This document shows, in pieces, positions 63,023 through 64,000 of a DNA stretch of 64,000 nucleotides. Position 1 is the stretch's first letter. Each line of letters opens with the position of its first letter. The notes beneath the pieces were generated by a model. It made no database searches and was not told the origin of the DNA. It was given only the letters and a program-made list of their open reading frames with translations. The DNA lies in contig JACPRU010000063.1 in NCBI GenBank assembly GCA_016189835.1, forward strand, positions 1 through 64,000, written 5' to 3'. This DNA is from Deltaproteobacteria bacterium (lineage in GTDB: Bacteria; Desulfobacterota; Binatia; JACPRU01). Both the position numbers and the translations under genes were made by a program.

Positions 63023-63589
63023 TCAATTTTGCGGGCGGACGGCGACGATGCCCGCGCGGTAGTGAACCGCGCTTCCCGCCTCGACCGGCCCCTCTCGGTA
63101 GCGAAGCACGCGGTAGCCCGCCAGTCGTTCGAGCAGCTCGTTGCGGCCGAGCAGGAAATCCGGGTTGCGCGGATGCCCGACCTGCCGTTGATCGACGAGG
63201 AACGTGTCGAGCAGCAGCACGCCGCCCGGCCGAAGCCACGCGCGAAACTCGGGGAACAGCCGCCGGTCGAGAAAGTTCACGCATACGATCGCGTCGACCG
63301 ACGCGGGGCGAACGCAGGGGTGGTCGAAGTCGACCTGCACGGTAGCGACGTCGGGGCACCGCCGACGGATCTCGGCGAGCGCGACCCGCGAGGCATCGGC
63401 GGCGACCACGCGGTGGCCGCGTCCGGCGAGAAACCGGGCGTTGCGCCCGGCCCCGGCAGCCAGATCGAGGGTGCGCCCCACCGGAAGCAGGGCGACGTGC
63501 TCGACCAGAAAGGGCGCGGGGGGCGGGGTTTCGCCGCCGGCGGCGCGCGCGTGGGCGGCGTCCCAGCGGCGTCGGTTCTCGCCGGACAT
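63023..63589 (-). CDS. Class I SAM-dependent methyltransferase
   Basis: Protein of 188 residues. SAM motif I TLDLAAGAGRNARFLAGRGH, motif II VVAADASRVALAEIRRR and LRPGGVLLLDTFLVDQ. It resembles TehB/tellurite-resistance-like small methyltransferases, but the substrate is unknown. Its ATG overlaps the comF stop by one base (TGATG), so the two are coupled. Confidence 0.88.
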   Translation of the reverse strand: MSGENRRRWDAAHARAAGGETPPPAPFLVEHVALLPVGRTLDLAAGAGRNARFLAGRGHRVVAADASRVALAEIRRRCPDVATVQVDFDHPCVRPASVDAIVCVNFLDRRLFPEFRAWLRPGGVLLLDTFLVDQRQVGHPRNPDFLLGRNELLERLAGYRVLRYREGPVEAGSAVHYRAGIVAVRPQN

Positions 63590-64000
63590 CAGCGGACCAG
63601 CGTCCGTGCCACGGCCAGCACGTCGACCGAGCGGGCGCCCGCGCCGAGCAGGGCTTGGGCGCAGGCGTCGGCGGTGGCGCCCGAGGTGGCGACGTCGTCG
63701 ACGAGCAGAACGCGCAAGCCCCGCGCTCGCCGGCCCGGACGCACCGCGAAGGCACGGCGCACGTTTCGCCGCCGCTCGCTCTCGCCGAGGCCGACCTGCG
63801 CCGCGGTGTCCCGGCGGCGCACCAGAAGGCCGACGTCGAGCCTCACGCCGAGCCGCCGCGCGGGGCCACGGGCGAGCAGCGCCGCCTGGTTGAAGCCGCG
63901 CGCGCGCAGCCCCCGGACGTGCAGCGGCACCGGGGCGACGAGATCGTGCTCTCCCGGCGAGAACGGCAGTCGTTCGGCGAGCAGATCCGAGAGCGAGGCG
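63589..64000 (-). CDS. comF: ComF-like phosphoribosyltransferase, partial (5' end outside window)
   Basis: The reading frame is open to the window edge, so the N-terminus is missing. Visible motifs are VAPVPLHVRGLRARGFNQAA and the PRPP loop VLLVDDVATSGATADACAQA. ComF proteins have a phosphoribosyltransferase fold and are linked to DNA uptake. The N-terminal zinc finger of ComF would lie beyond position 64000. Confidence 0.9.
   Translation of the reverse strand, partial: ASLSDLLAERLPFSPGEHDLVAPVPLHVRGLRARGFNQAALLARGPARRLGVRLDVGLLVRRRDTAAQVGLGESERRRNVRRAFAVRPGRRARGLRVLLVDDVATSGATADACAQALLGAGARSVDVLAVARTLVR

Overview
This is a 64 kb stretch of a high-GC (about two thirds G+C by eye), gene-dense, Gram-negative chromosome. 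The outer-membrane and envelope genes (Mla-type lipid transport, PBP1b, MltD, HtrA, M48 proteases, lipoproteins), a GldAFG-type ABC system, the hem cluster with a CobA-HemD fusion, DUF1844, DUF5752-TreT and the frequent GTG/TTG starts fit the former Deltaproteobacteria or a related lineage such as Myxococcota or Binatota. That placement is inference. No rRNA, tRNA, CRISPR array, phage or intact transposase was seen.

Layout. 1-2067: a dispersed repeat, then a NarL-type two-component pair. 2558-13343: a transport block holding a YCF48-like lipoprotein, two paralogous RND/MMPL permeases, two lipoproteins and a membrane spermidine-synthase-like/TPR fusion. 13465-17823: an NtrB/NtrC-type pair facing a flippase-like membrane protein, whose coding tail overlaps that of the regulator. 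18074-21708: an ABC operon (gldA, gldF, gldG, DUF4340). 21848-25172: acyl-CoA dehydrogenase, two MaoC-type dehydratases, a small unknown and a uracil-DNA glycosylase. 25209-29824, minus strand: an Mla-like operon with an unusual repeat protein, ending in a pyruvate-dehydrogenase remnant. 29997-32226: DUF5752, trehalose synthase TreT and an acetyl-CoA synthetase remnant. 32353-34185, minus: larE and cysK. 34238-43452: heptosyltransferase-like GT, htpX, DUF1844, htrA, PBP1b, tsaD, rsmA, mutM. 43394-45207, minus: two dipeptide-type ABC permeases without partners. 45357-56693: mltD, dinB (minus), a near-complete tetrapyrrole operon, a BepA-like protease and hisC. 56800-57923, minus: rpsT and mazG. 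57970-61174: glutaredoxin, ECF sigma, zinc anti-sigma, DUF547, GT2. 61205-64000, minus: purN, purM, a methyltransferase and partial comF.

How the parts work together. The tetrapyrrole operon runs from glutamyl-tRNA to uroporphyrinogen III and on to precorrin-2 and siroheme. The glutaredoxin/ECF/anti-sigma block looks like a thiol-stress circuit, with a good autoregulatory promoter. The Mla operon probably moves lipids between the membranes. Operons are tightly coupled by 4-base start/stop overlaps, several of them TTGA.

The most unusual features are four copies of a roughly 95-base intergenic repeat with conserved hairpins, three lying within 0-13 bases of a start codon. Two acetyl-CoA-forming enzymes survive only as internally deleted remnants. 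Three different long palindromes resemble REP elements, two of them overlapping coding sequence. A secreted protein carries about 17 copies of a short aromatic-proline motif in the Mla operon.
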